NCBI RefSeq assembly: GCF_049671045.1
Contig: NZ_JBATUH010000029.1
Span: 1-64,000 of the forward strand
Direction: 5' to 3'
From: Parvibaculum sp049671045
GTDB lineage: Bacteria > Pseudomonadota > Alphaproteobacteria > Parvibaculales > Parvibaculaceae
DNA: 64,000 nt
Positions 53,702 to 62,760 of the stretch are shown here, one piece after another. The notes beneath the pieces were generated by a model. It was given only the letters and a program-made list of their open reading frames with translations. It had not been told where the DNA came from and did no database searches. The position numbers and the translations under genes were made by a program. How positions within the stretch are numbered: the stretch's first letter is position 1; each line of letters opens with the position of its first letter.

Positions 53702-54791
53702 CGCGCCGCTCCGGATAGAGCGAGAGCAGTCCCTCGCGGCTCGCCGCCGCCACACCGCGCTCTGTGATGAGCCCGGTGACGAAACGCGCAGGCGTCACGT
53801 CGAAGCCGTAATTCGCGGCGAGGCTTCCCGGCGCGGAGATCTCGACCGTCACGATCTCGCCCTTCTCTGTCCGCCCCGTCATATGCGTGACCTCGCGGGC
53901 GCTGCGCTGCTCGATCGGAATTTCGCGCACGCCATCGCTGAGCGTCCAGTCGATCGTGGTGTGAGGCAGCGCGACATAGAAGGGAACGTCATTGTCCTGC
54001 GCGGCGAGCGCCTTGAGATAGGTGCCGATCTTGTTCGCGACATCGCCCGTCGCCGTCGTCCGATCCGTGCCGACGATGCAGAGATCGACAAGCCCGTGCT
54101 GCATCAGATGCCCGCCCGTATTGTCCGGAATGATCGTGTGCGGAACGCCATGACCGCCAAGCTCGAAGGCCGTCAGCGAGGCGCCCTGATTGCGCGGCCT
54201 CGTCTCGTCGACCCAGACATGAACGGGGATGCCTGCGTCATGCGCCATATAGATCGGCGCGAGCGCCGTGCCCCAATCGACGCAGGCAAGCCAGCCCGCA
54301 TTGCAATGCGTGAGCACATTGACCGTCCGGCCGGGTTTTGATTCCGCGACGCCGCGAATGATCTTCAGGCCAGTGATGCCGATCTGGCGGCAGATCTCGA
54401 CATCGTCATCGCAGATTTTCGCCGCCGCCGCATAGGCAGCCTCGACGCGGCCCCGGCCGACATGCGGCATCACCGCCTTCACCATCTCATCGAGCGCCCA
54501 TTTGAGATTGACGGCGGTCGGCCGCGTCGCCGCGAGCATCGCGCTGGCTTCGTGGAGTGCGGCGTCGGAAGCATCGTCGCGCAGCGCGAGGCAGAGGCCA
54601 TAGGCGGCCGTCGCGCCGATGAGCGGCGCGCCGCGCACGATCATGTCCTTGATCGCGCGCGCGGCATCGTCCGCCGAGACAAGGCGAACGAAGGCGAATT
54701 CATGCGGCAGTTTCGTCTGGTCGATCACCTCGATGGACCAGCCGTCATCCGCAACCCGGATCGTGCGATAGTGAACGCCGCTGATTTTCAT
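53694..54791 (-). CDS. mtnA: S-methyl-5-thioribose-1-phosphate isomerase
   Basis: MtnA turns 5-methylthioribose 1-phosphate into 5-methylthioribulose 1-phosphate. The 365-residue eIF2B-like protein contains MIVRGAPLIGATAAYGLCLA, LTHCNAGWLACVDWGTALA with the catalytic Cys, VDETRPRNQGASLTAFEL, and CIVGTDRTTATGDVANKIGT with the catalytic Asp. AGGAG precedes the start. It receives its substrate from mtnP, 2 kb upstream on the same strand, and passes its product to the overlapping aldolase gene. Confidence 0.95.
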   Translation of the reverse strand: MKISGVHYRTIRVADDGWSIEVIDQTKLPHEFAFVRLVSADDAARAIKDMIVRGAPLIGATAAYGLCLALRDDASDAALHEASAMLAATRPTAVNLKWALDEMVKAVMPHVGRGRVEAAYAAAAKICDDDVEICRQIGITGLKIIRGVAESKPGRTVNVLTHCNAGWLACVDWGTALAPIYMAHDAGIPVHVWVDETRPRNQGASLTAFELGGHGVPHTIIPDNTGGHLMQHGLVDLCIVGTDRTTATGDVANKIGTYLKALAAQDNDVPFYVALPHTTIDWTLSDGVREIPIEQRSAREVTHMTGRTEKGEIVTVEISAPGSLAANYGFDVTPARFVTGLITERGVAAASREGLLSLYPERRDG

Positions 54792-54812
54792 GGGCCCAAC
54801 TCCTGGCGATTG

Positions 54813-56363
54813 TCAGTCCGTGCCCTGGGCGGGACGATCTTCTATTTCGATCTCCGCGATGCGATGACCTTCCATCTTCGTTACCGTGAAGGCAAGCCCG
54901 TCGCGTTCGAGCCGGTCGCCAAGCTCCGGCAGGCGCCCGAGATACCACATCACATAGCCCGCAATGGTCGAATAATGATCGCCCTGCATGGCGAGATCGC
55001 GCCCGATGGCCACTGCGAGATGGCGAATGTCGGCCCAGCCCTCCACGCGCCAATGCCCCTCGCCAAGCTCGGTGAGCCAGTGGACGCCGCTCTCCTCGTC
55101 GGGGAATTCGCCGGCGATCGCCTCCAGCATGTCGGTCGAGGTCACGAGCCCCTCGATGGTGCCATATTCGTCGGTGACGAAAGCGAGCTGGACGCGCGTG
55201 CGCCGGAACATGTCGAGGAGCTTCAGCACGCCGAGCCCCTCATGCACCACGAGCGGCTCCCTGATGCTGCGCGCCTCATCGACGCGGCCCTGCGTCAGCA
55301 GGTCCTCCATCAGATCCTTCGCCCTCGCATAGCCGACGAGATCGTCAACCGTGGTGCGGCAGACCGGATAGAGCCCATGCGACGAGTTGCGCAATGTGGC
55401 GAGCGTTTTCTCGGCATCGTCGGCAAGCGAGATCCAGATGATTTCGGGCCGCGGCGTCATGATGGAACTCACCTGCCGTTCGCCGAGCATGAGAACGCCG
55501 CTGACCATTGTGCGTTCCTCGGCGCCGAAGCCGCCGCCCTCGACCTCCGCCGCCGGGCCCGCAAGGCCCGCCTCGCCCTCCTCGATCTCGCCACCGAGCA
55601 GGCGGAAAACGGCTTCGGCCGTGCGCTGGCGGAATGGCCGCGCGGCGGCGAGCTTCGCCCTGTTCCGGTTGGCCCATTGGTTGAACGCCTCGATGAGGAT
55701 GGAAAAGCCGATGGCCGCGTAGAGATAGCCCTTGGGAATGTGGAAGCCGAAACCTTCCGCGATCAGGCTGAAGCCGATCATCATCAGAAAGCCGAGGCAG
55801 AGCACGACGACGGTCGGATGCGCGTTGACGAAGGTGGTCAGTGGTTTGGAGGCGAGCATCATCACCAGAATGGCGATGATGACGGCGATCATCATGACCG
55901 CCAGATTGTCGACCATGCCGACGGCGGTGACGACGCTGTCGATCGAGAAGACAGCATCGAGAATGATGATCTGGGTGACGATGATCCAGAAGCCCGCATG
56001 AACCTTGGGCGCGTTCCGGTCCGTCTGCGGCGGCTCCAGCCGCTCATGCAGTTCCCTCGTCGCCTTGGTGAGCAGGAACATGCCGCCCGCGAGCATGATG
56101 AGGTCGCGGCCCGAGGCGCTTACTCCGTACACGGTGACGAGCGGGGCTGTCAGCGTCACGAGCCATGAGATGCTGGCAAGGAGCCCGAGGCGCATGATGA
56201 GCGCGAGACTGAGCCCGGTCAGCCGCGCCCGGTCGCGCTGATGCGGCGGCAGCTTGTCCGCAAGGATCGCGATGAAGACGAGATTGTCGATACCGAGGAC
56301 AATCTCGAGCACGACGAGAGTGGTGAGACCCAGCCAGATCGTCGGATCAGCAATCCATTCCAT
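54813..56363 (-). CDS. TerC family membrane protein with CBS pair and CorC/HlyC domain
   Basis: The 516 residues join an N-terminal TerC-like membrane domain of about seven helices (1-230; LEIVLGIDNLVFIAILADKL and ILDAVFSIDSVVTAVGMVDN carry the paired conserved Asp residues) to two CBS domains (about 300-420; SSIMTPRPEIIWISLADD, LAFVTDEYGTIEGLVTSTDM) and a CorC/HlyC domain (about 435-510). E. coli YegH/YoaE share this layout. TerC proteins are linked to manganese efflux and metallation of exported proteins. It lies between mtnA and apt without an obvious link to them. Confidence 0.9.
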   Translation of the reverse strand: MEWIADPTIWLGLTTLVVLEIVLGIDNLVFIAILADKLPPHQRDRARLTGLSLALIMRLGLLASISWLVTLTAPLVTVYGVSASGRDLIMLAGGMFLLTKATRELHERLEPPQTDRNAPKVHAGFWIIVTQIIILDAVFSIDSVVTAVGMVDNLAVMMIAVIIAILVMMLASKPLTTFVNAHPTVVVLCLGFLMMIGFSLIAEGFGFHIPKGYLYAAIGFSILIEAFNQWANRNRAKLAAARPFRQRTAEAVFRLLGGEIEEGEAGLAGPAAEVEGGGFGAEERTMVSGVLMLGERQVSSIMTPRPEIIWISLADDAEKTLATLRNSSHGLYPVCRTTVDDLVGYARAKDLMEDLLTQGRVDEARSIREPLVVHEGLGVLKLLDMFRRTRVQLAFVTDEYGTIEGLVTSTDMLEAIAGEFPDEESGVHWLTELGEGHWRVEGWADIRHLAVAIGRDLAMQGDHYSTIAGYVMWYLGRLPELGDRLERDGLAFTVTKMEGHRIAEIEIEDRPAQGTD

Positions 56364-56372
56364 CGGGAGTGT

Positions 56373-56900
56373 TCAGTGCCCCTCGAATGAGCAGAGCGAC
56401 AGCACCTCGATATCGAACGCCTCGAGCCGCTGACGCCCGCCAAGTTCCGGAAGCTCGATGACGAAGCTCGCCGCCATGACATTGCCGCCCGCGCGCGCAA
56501 TGAGCTTGACGGCTGCTTCCGCCGTGCCGCCGGTCGCGATGAGATCGTCGATCAGCAGCACGCGGTCGCCCTCGCCTACCGCATCCGAATGAATTTCCAC
56601 CGTATCGGTGCCGTATTCGAGATCGTATTCCTGGCCGATGGTCTTCCAGGGCAGCTTGCCCTTCTTGCGGACGGGCACGAAACCGAGTTCGAGCTGATGG
56701 GCGACGGCGCCGCCGAGAATGAAGCCACGCGCCTCGATGCCCGCGACGAGATCGAACTTCGCGCCCTTGTGAAGATCGACCAGCGCGTCAACCGCCTGCC
56801 GGAAACCAGCCGCGTCACCCAGCAAGGTCGTGATGTCGCGGAACAGGATTCCGGGCTTCGGGTAGTCGGGGATCGTGCGGATGAAATCTTTGACGTCCAT
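56373..56900 (-). CDS. apt: Adenine phosphoribosyltransferase
   Basis: Apt joins adenine and PRPP to give AMP. The 175 residues include IRTIPDYPKPGILFRDITTL, IEARGFILGGAVAHQLELG, VPVRKKGKLP and the PRPP loop VLLIDDLIATGGTAEAAV. It follows mtnP by 12 bases on the same strand. MtnP releases adenine from methylthioadenosine, so Apt recovers the base from the same reaction. Confidence 0.96.
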   Translation of the reverse strand: MDVKDFIRTIPDYPKPGILFRDITTLLGDAAGFRQAVDALVDLHKGAKFDLVAGIEARGFILGGAVAHQLELGFVPVRKKGKLPWKTIGQEYDLEYGTDTVEIHSDAVGEGDRVLLIDDLIATGGTAEAAVKLIARAGGNVMAASFVIELPELGGRQRLEAFDIEVLSLCSFEGH

Positions 56901-56912
56901 AAGTCTCCAGCC

Positions 56913-57806
56913 TCAGCTTGCCGGGCGCAGCACGCGGCCGGCGACCGCATCGAGCTTCCTGACGAGTTCGGGGTCGCGCCTGGCGGGCGCGGTAATGAGC
57001 GCGGTGTCGAGCACACGGTCGAAGCCCTGCGGCGAAGGCGTGCGCTCCGGCCCGAAGCTCTCCGCGACAGCGCGAACGACGGCCCGCGCATGGCCGGCAT
57101 TTTCCTCCAGCACGCGCACCACGTCCGAAACCTCGACATGCGCGTGATGCGGATGCCAGCAGTCATAATCCGTCACCATGGCGACGGTCGCGTAACAGAT
57201 CTCGGCCTCGCGCGCGAGCTTCGCCTCCGGCATGTTGGTCATGCCGATGACGGAACACCCCCAGGAACGGTAGAGGTTCGATTCCGCGAGCGTCGAGAAT
57301 TGCGGCCCCTCCATGACGAGATATGTGCCGCCGCGTGAATAGCGGATGTCATTGGCCTTGCAGGCTGCCTCGATATGGTCGCCGAGGCGCGGGCAGACGG
57401 GCTCGGCCATCGAGACATGCGCGACGAAGCCCTCGCCGAAAAAGCTCTTCTCGCGCGCGAAGGTCCGGTCGATGAACTGATCGACGATGACGAAAGTGCC
57501 CGGCGGCAATTCCTCCTTGAGCGAACCGACCGCCGAAACCGAAATGATGTCGGTGACGCCCACGCGCTTGAGCGCGTCGATATTGGCGCGGTAGTTGATG
57601 CTCGATGGCGAATGAGGGTGGCCGCGCCCGTGACGGGGCAGAAACACCATCTCGACCGGCCCGTTCGCGGTCGGCAATTCGCCGAAATGAAGCTCGTCCG
57701 ACGGCTCGCCCCAGGGCGTCGAAACGCGCTCCCACCGCTCGTTCCGCAAGCCCGGAAGCTCATAGACGCCGCTGCCGCCGATCACGCCCAGAACTGTCTT
57801 CGCCAT
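56913..57806 (-). CDS. mtnP: S-methyl-5'-thioadenosine phosphorylase
   Basis: MtnP splits methylthioadenosine with phosphate into adenine and methylthioribose 1-phosphate. The 297-residue trimeric phosphorylase family member starts VLGVIGGSGVYELPGL and shows FLPRHGRGHPHSPSSINYRA, VSAVGSLKEELPPGTFVIVD, EGPQFSTLAESNLYRSWGCS, and VIGMTNMPEAKLAREAEICY. It heads the apt/TerC/mtnA/aldolase run. 5'-deoxyadenosine may be an additional substrate in the DHAP shunt. Confidence 0.95.
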   Translation of the reverse strand: MAKTVLGVIGGSGVYELPGLRNERWERVSTPWGEPSDELHFGELPTANGPVEMVFLPRHGRGHPHSPSSINYRANIDALKRVGVTDIISVSAVGSLKEELPPGTFVIVDQFIDRTFAREKSFFGEGFVAHVSMAEPVCPRLGDHIEAACKANDIRYSRGGTYLVMEGPQFSTLAESNLYRSWGCSVIGMTNMPEAKLAREAEICYATVAMVTDYDCWHPHHAHVEVSDVVRVLEENAGHARAVVRAVAESFGPERTPSPQGFDRVLDTALITAPARRDPELVRKLDAVAGRVLRPAS

Positions 57807-57877
57807 CGCCTGTCCTCACTGCCGCTACGTCGGCCAAACCGGCCGGACCATAACAAGAAATTCCGCGATGAACATGA

Positions 57878-57903
57878 AAAAGGGCCTCCTGAGAGGCCCT
57901 TTT
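57878..57903 (-). terminator. Intrinsic terminator of the petABC operon
   Basis: A perfect 11-bp stem, AAAAGGGCCTC (57878-57888) with GAGGCCCTTTT (57893-57903), closes a CTGA loop. On the minus strand it lies just past the petC stop and ends in a T run, and it separates pet from mtnP. Confidence 0.9.
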
Positions 57904-57925
57904 CCGCCCGAAATGCCGTGTGGCG

Positions 57926-58753
57926 TCAGTGCTGATCCTGCCAGACCTTCCGCGTCACGAAATAGAGGAGCCCCGCCAGCGCGAGAAGGTAGAGCGCGAC
58001 CTGGAACCCGAGGCGGTGGCGCTGTTCGAGCTTGGGCTCGGCCATCCACATCATGAATTCCGCCACGTCCTTCGACTGCTGATCGAGGGTGTTCGGCGTG
58101 CCGTCCTCATAGTCGACCTGGCCGTCGCTGAGCGGCGCCGGCATGGCGATGATGCCGCCGCCCGCCGTGAAGGCCGGGTTGTAATGGCCGCCCGCCGGAA
58201 CGGTGACGTCCGCCGGGGCTTCCGCATAGCTCGTGAGCAGCGTGTAGATGTAGGTCGCCCCGCCCTCGCGCGCCTTGGCCATGAGCGAGAGATCCGGCGG
58301 CGCGGCGCCGAGCGCGGCCGCGGCCGCTTCTTCGTTCGGATAGGGCGAGGGGAAGGCGTCGCTGGGCTTGCCGTCGCGCTCGAACATCTCGCCCTGGGCG
58401 TCCGGCCCGTCCTGAACCTTGATTTCGGCGGCAAGCGCCTTCACCTCAGCCTCGGAGAACTCCGGTCCGCCCGGCTCGCCGAGATTGCGGAAGTGCAGAT
58501 ACTTGGCCGAGTGGCAGGTCGCGCAGACTTCCTTGTAGACCTTGTAGCCGCGGCGCAGCGCGTCGCGGTCATAGGTGCCGAACGGCCCGTCGAAGGACCA
58601 GTTCACCTGCTTCAGATGGGCCTCGCCGCCCTCGGCGCGAACGGGCGCCGACAGCGTGAAGACCGCGCCGAAGGCTACCGCCGCAACCGCGGCGATGCCT
58701 GCGAGCTTCACGCCGAAGCGCGAGCGGGAAGAAGTTCCGATCATCTTTGTCAT
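57926..58753 (-). CDS. petC: Cytochrome c1 of the bc1 complex
   Basis: This c-type haem subunit carries electrons from the Rieske protein to cytochrome c. The 275 residues have a signal peptide (about 1-40, ending APVRA), the haem site C77-A-T-C80-H81, ADVTVPAGGHYNPAF, a PLSDGQ-VDY segment with a Met-containing axial-ligand region, and a C-terminal membrane anchor (QVALYLLALAGLLYFVTRKV). Bradyrhizobium-type petBC genes are fused, but here petB and petC are separate. Confidence 0.95.
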   Translation of the reverse strand: MTKMIGTSSRSRFGVKLAGIAAVAAVAFGAVFTLSAPVRAEGGEAHLKQVNWSFDGPFGTYDRDALRRGYKVYKEVCATCHSAKYLHFRNLGEPGGPEFSEAEVKALAAEIKVQDGPDAQGEMFERDGKPSDAFPSPYPNEEAAAAALGAAPPDLSLMAKAREGGATYIYTLLTSYAEAPADVTVPAGGHYNPAFTAGGGIIAMPAPLSDGQVDYEDGTPNTLDQQSKDVAEFMMWMAEPKLEQRHRLGFQVALYLLALAGLLYFVTRKVWQDQH

Positions 58754-58770
58754 TTGGCTCTCTCCCCTGC

Positions 58771-60039
58771 TCAGTTCTTCGCGGCGGATTTGCCAAGAAC
58801 CGATGCGGCGATGCTCTCAGGCAGCTGCTTCGGCTTCTCGATCAGCCCCAGCACGGGGAAGAGAACGAGGAAGTGGAAGAAGTAGTAGAAGGTCAGGATG
58901 CGCGCGAGATGCGTCACGGTGAAGGCGATCTCGCCGACCTGCATGACGACCATGTCGGGCGTCTTGGCACCGCACCAGCCAAGCCCCAGACACACCACGA
59001 AGTGGATCCAGAAGAACTGCTTGAAGAGCGGGCGGAAGCGCGCCGAGCGCACCTTCGACGTGTCGAGCCAGGGCAGCACGAAAAGGATGCCGATGGCGCC
59101 GAACATGAGCAGCACGCCGCCGAGCTTGTCGGGCACCGCGCGAAGGATCGCGTAGAAGGGCAGCAGGTACCACTCCGGCACGATGTGGGGCGGCGTCTTC
59201 AGCGGATTGGCCACCTCGTAGTTCGCGACGTCGCCGAGCGAGTTCGGATTGAAGAACACGAAGAAGGCGAACATCAGCAGGAAGATCGACATGCCGAACA
59301 GGTCCTTCGCCGTCGCATAGGGCGTGAAGGGAACCGTGTCCTGATCCTTGTTCTTGACCTCGATGCCTGCCGGATTGTTCTGCCCGGTCACATGCAGCGC
59401 CCAGATATGCAGGATGACAACGCCGGCGATGAGGAACGGGAAGAGATAGTGCAGCGAGAAGAAGCGGTTGAGCGTCGGATCGCCGATCGAGAAACCGCCC
59501 CAGAGCCAGGTCGAGATCGACTGGCCGACAAACGGGATCGCGCTGAAGAGGTTGGTGATCACGGTCGCGCCCCAGAAGCTCATCTGGCCCCAGGGAAGCA
59601 CGTAACCGAAGAAGGCCGTCGCCATCATCAGCAGATAGATGAGCACGCCGAGAATCCACAGCACCTCGCGCGGCGCCTTGTAGGAGCCGTAATAGAGGCC
59701 GCGGAACATGTGGACATAGACGGCGATGAAGAACATCGACGCGCCGTTCGCATGGATGTAGCGAAGCAGCCAGCCATAGTTCACGTCGCGCATGATGTGC
59801 TCGACGCTGGCGAAGGCCAGTTCCGTCTGCGGGACATAGTGCATGGCGAGCACGATGCCGGTGACGATCTGGACGGCAAGGCACATGGTGAGGATGCCGC
59901 CGAACGTCCACCAGTAGTTGAGATTCTTCGGCACGGGGTAGCTCACCGCCGTGTCATGTGCGAGCCGGACGATCGGCAGGCGCGCATCGAGCCAGCGCGT
60001 GAAGCCGTTGCCGGGATTGTAAGTGCTGTGACCGCTCAT
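58771..60039 (-). CDS. petB: Cytochrome b of the bc1 complex
   Basis: This di-haem membrane subunit bears the Qo and Qi quinone sites. The 422 residues give eight or so membrane helices. WWTFGGILTMCLAVQIVTGI and HANGASMFFIAVYVHMFRGL provide haem-binding His, FFGYVLPWGQMSFWGATVIT is the Qo region, and the PEWY motif of Qo catalysis is in HIVPEWYLLPFYAILRAVPD. It lies between petA and petC with short gaps. Confidence 0.97.
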   Translation of the reverse strand: MSGHSTYNPGNGFTRWLDARLPIVRLAHDTAVSYPVPKNLNYWWTFGGILTMCLAVQIVTGIVLAMHYVPQTELAFASVEHIMRDVNYGWLLRYIHANGASMFFIAVYVHMFRGLYYGSYKAPREVLWILGVLIYLLMMATAFFGYVLPWGQMSFWGATVITNLFSAIPFVGQSISTWLWGGFSIGDPTLNRFFSLHYLFPFLIAGVVILHIWALHVTGQNNPAGIEVKNKDQDTVPFTPYATAKDLFGMSIFLLMFAFFVFFNPNSLGDVANYEVANPLKTPPHIVPEWYLLPFYAILRAVPDKLGGVLLMFGAIGILFVLPWLDTSKVRSARFRPLFKQFFWIHFVVCLGLGWCGAKTPDMVVMQVGEIAFTVTHLARILTFYYFFHFLVLFPVLGLIEKPKQLPESIAASVLGKSAAKN

Positions 60040-60052
60040 ATTTCGCGTCCCC

Positions 60053-60592
60053 TCAGCCGATTTTTATCTTGGTGTCGGAAATGAACGAATAGGGCGGAAC
60101 CGCGAGGTTGAGCGGCGCGGGCCCCTTTCTGATGCGGCCGGAGGTGTCGTAGACCGAGCCGTGGCAGGGGCAGAAGTAGCCGTTGTATTCGCCCTTGTAG
60201 GCGAGCGGCACGCAGCCCAGATGGGTGCAGATGCCGATGAGCACGAGCCACTGCCGCTCGAGCTCGCCATTCGGGCCCTTCATCACGCGCTGGTCGTCCG
60301 TCTCGGGATCGGGAAGCGAGGCGACATCGACGTCGTCGGCCGCCTTGATCTCCGCCTCGGAGCGGTGACGCACGAAGACCGGCTTGCCGCGCCACTTGAT
60401 CGTGATTTCCTGACCGACCGGGACGTTGGAAAGATCGACCTCGGTGGAGGCGAGCGCCAGAACCGAGGCGTCCGGGTTCATCTGGTCGATGAGCGGCCAG
60501 ACGGCGGCGGCTGCTCCGACGGCAGCGAAGGCGCCAGTGGCCACATAAAGGAAGTCGCGCCGTGTGGGCTCGTCCGCGTGGATTTCTGCCAC
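60053..60592 (-). CDS. petA: Ubiquinol-cytochrome c reductase Rieske iron-sulfur subunit
   Basis: The 179-residue protein has a twin-arginine-type N-terminus with a membrane anchor (TRRDFLYVATGAFAAVGAAA) and the [2Fe-2S] ligands C122-T-H124-L-G-C127 and C141-P-C143-H144. GTG 60592 is chosen because AAGGAGAC precedes it and the product begins with the family's AEIHADEPTRRDF. Longer readings upstream are not conserved. petB follows 13 bases later. Confidence 0.95.
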   Translation of the reverse strand: MAEIHADEPTRRDFLYVATGAFAAVGAAAAVWPLIDQMNPDASVLALASTEVDLSNVPVGQEITIKWRGKPVFVRHRSEAEIKAADDVDVASLPDPETDDQRVMKGPNGELERQWLVLIGICTHLGCVPLAYKGEYNGYFCPCHGSVYDTSGRIRKGPAPLNLAVPPYSFISDTKIKIG

Positions 60593-60860
60593 GGTTGAGG
60601 TCTCCTTGAATGAAAGGCCAGACGCCGCTCTCCCACCCCTTCCGGCGGCCCTTCGAGGAACTCCCCCAAGGTCGAAGCGACGCGGCACACCCGCATATTA
60701 AGAGCGAAAGCCCCCGATTCCGGGACCGAATCCCCGGACTTCGCCCCATATGCGGCGTTTTGTGGCATCCATCGGGGAGCTTGTCCAGCCCCGGCTTCAC
60801 TGTGGCAGGATGACGCATCGCCGCATAGTTCAATCAATGTCCCCGAGCCGGAAGAGACCC

Positions 60861-61379
60861 ATGCGCCTTGCCCTTTTCGAGCCCGACATTCCCCAGAACA
60901 CCGGCACGCTGATCCGCCTCGGGGCCTGCCTCGGTGTCCCGGTCGATGTGATCGAACCCTGTGGTTTCCCTTGGGGCGACCGAGGGGTCAGGCGGGCCGG
61001 CCTCGACTATATCGGCCTTGCGGAGGTGACGCGGCACGCGAGCTGGGAGGCTTTTCTGGCCGCCCGCCAGTTCGGCGGCGGCTGCTTCGGCGGCGAAAAG
61101 GGCGGGCGCCTCGTCCTACTGACGACGAAGAGCGCCGAGCCCTATTGGCGCTTCTCGTTCCGCCCGGGCGACACGCTTCTCCTCGGCCGGGAATCGGTCG
61201 GTGCCCCGTCCCATGTCCATGAGCGGGCCGACGCGCGCCTCACCGTGCCCATGCGCCCGGATGCCCGCTCCCTCAATGTCGCGATCGCCGCAGCCATGGT
61301 GCTTGGCGAGGGCTTGAGGCAGACAGGAGCGTTTCCGGCCGCTACAAAGGCGGCGTCAATTTCAGGAGGCGGGGCATGA
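60861..61379 (+). CDS. trmL: tRNA (cytidine(34)-2'-O)-methyltransferase
   Basis: TrmL methylates the wobble ribose of tRNA-Leu. This SPOUT enzyme of 172 residues begins LALFEPDIPQNTGTLIRLGA, then PWGDRGVRRAGLDYIGLAEV, and has the knotted SAM site LLLGRESVGAPSHVHE and VPMRPDARSLNVAIAAAMVL. ATG 60861 has a GGAAGAG ribosome site; an ATG at 60837 does not. It is divergent from petA and overlaps hemF by ATGA. The gap 60593-60860 holds no gene I can support. Confidence 0.93.
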   Translation: MRLALFEPDIPQNTGTLIRLGACLGVPVDVIEPCGFPWGDRGVRRAGLDYIGLAEVTRHASWEAFLAARQFGGGCFGGEKGGRLVLLTTKSAEPYWRFSFRPGDTLLLGRESVGAPSHVHERADARLTVPMRPDARSLNVAIAAAMVLGEGLRQTGAFPAATKAASISGGGA

Positions 61380-62254
61380 CGGATCTCACCGAAAAGCGAA
61401 AGGCGCGCGCGGCGGCCTGGTTTCGCGAATTGCGCGACATGATTTGCGCCGAATTCGAGAAGCTGGAGGACGAGCTTGCCGGCACCTATGCGGAGCGCGA
61501 GCCCGGCCGCTTCGTCCGCACCCCCTGGACGCGCGGCGACGGCACGAAGGACGAAGGCGGCGGCGAAATGTCGATCATGCATGGCCGCGTCTTCGAGAAG
61601 GTCGGCGTTCACATCTCGACCGTGCATGGCGAATTCTCGGAGGATTTCCGCAAGCAGATGCAGGGCGCAGAGGAAGACCCGCGCTTCTGGGCCTCGGGCA
61701 TCTCGCTCATCGCCCATATGCAGAACCCGCGCGTGCCCGCCGTTCACATGAACACGCGCCATGTCGTGACGACGAAAGCCTGGTTCGGCGGCGGCGGCGA
61801 TCTGACGCCCGTGCTAGACATCCAGCGCCGCGACGACCACCCCGACACGATCGACTTCCATACCGCCTACAAGCGCGCCTGCGACAAGCATGATGCGAGC
61901 TACTACCCGCGCTTCAAGAAATGGTGCGACGAATATTTCTTCCTGCCCCACCGCAACGAAGCGCGCGGCACGGGTGGCATCTTCTATGACCACCACGACA
62001 CGGGCGACTGGGAGAAGGACTTCGCCTTCACGCAGGATGTCGGGCGCGCCTTTCTCGACATCTATCCGGCTCTCGTCCGCCGCCACATGAACGAGGCGTG
62101 GACGCCGGAGGAGCGCGAGGAGCAGCTCATCCGCCGCGGCCGCTATGTCGAGTTCAACCTGCTTTACGACCGCGGCACGGTTTTCGGCCTCAAGACCGGC
62201 GGCAATGTGAACTCGATCCTGTCCTCCATGCCGCCCGAGGTGAAGTGGCCGTGA
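61376..62254 (+). CDS. hemF: Oxygen-dependent coproporphyrinogen III oxidase
   Basis: HemF uses oxygen to convert coproporphyrinogen III to protoporphyrinogen IX in haem synthesis. The 292 residues contain GGGEMSIMHGRVFEKVGVHI, FWASGISLIAHMQNPRVPAV, HMNTRHVVTTKAWFGGGGDL, YPRFKKWCDEYFFLPHRNEA and LLYDRGTVFGLKTGGNVNSI, all diagnostic. Its start overlaps the trmL stop. An oxygen-independent counterpart, hemN, lies only 500 bases further on the opposite strand. Confidence 0.97.
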   Translation: MTDLTEKRKARAAAWFRELRDMICAEFEKLEDELAGTYAEREPGRFVRTPWTRGDGTKDEGGGEMSIMHGRVFEKVGVHISTVHGEFSEDFRKQMQGAEEDPRFWASGISLIAHMQNPRVPAVHMNTRHVVTTKAWFGGGGDLTPVLDIQRRDDHPDTIDFHTAYKRACDKHDASYYPRFKKWCDEYFFLPHRNEARGTGGIFYDHHDTGDWEKDFAFTQDVGRAFLDIYPALVRRHMNEAWTPEEREEQLIRRGRYVEFNLLYDRGTVFGLKTGGNVNSILSSMPPEVKWP

Positions 62255-62268
62255 AGGCCTGACGACCG

Positions 62269-62745
62269 ATGGCCAAGGGCGAGACGGCGGCGCAGCGCTT
62301 TCTGCGCCTCAACGGCTACAAGGGTACGTTCCGCGAGGTGCCGGTGCCGAAAGACCGCAAGACCTCCGCGCTCGAAATGGCCGAGGCGGGCGGCCTCGAC
62401 CCGGCGCGCCTTTTCAAGACGCTGATCGTCGAGGCGGATGACGGCAAGCTCGCGGTCGCCATCGTTCCCGCCTCGCGCGATCTCGACCGCAAGGCGCTGG
62501 CGCGGGAGATCGGCGCCAAGCGCGTCGATCTCGCGGCGAAAGAGAAAGCCGTGAAGACGACCGGCTATCAGATGGGCGCCTGCAGCCCGCTCGGGCAGAA
62601 AAAGAAACTGCCGACCTTTCTCGATGCGAGCGCGGAAGCCTTCGAGACGATCTATGTGAGCGGCGGCGCCTTCGGCCTCGAACTCGAAATCGCGCCCGGC
62701 GAATTGCTGAAGGCGACGGAAGGCCGCCTCGCGCCCATCGCCTGA
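62269..62745 (+). CDS. ybaK: Cys-tRNA(Pro)/Cys-tRNA(Cys) deacylase YbaK
   Basis: YbaK clears Cys from mischarged tRNA-Pro. The 158-residue YbaK/EbsC domain shows DPARLFKTLIVEADDGKLAV, LAREIGAKRVDLAAKEKAVK, TGYQMGACSPLGQKKKLPTF and FGLELEIAPGELLKAT. It follows hemF by 14 bases, so the trmL-hemF-ybaK run is probably one transcript, convergent with hemN. Confidence 0.92.
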   Translation: MAKGETAAQRFLRLNGYKGTFREVPVPKDRKTSALEMAEAGGLDPARLFKTLIVEADDGKLAVAIVPASRDLDRKALAREIGAKRVDLAAKEKAVKTTGYQMGACSPLGQKKKLPTFLDASAEAFETIYVSGGAFGLELEIAPGELLKATEGRLAPIA

Positions 62746-62760
62746 TCTGGACGGCCCTCT

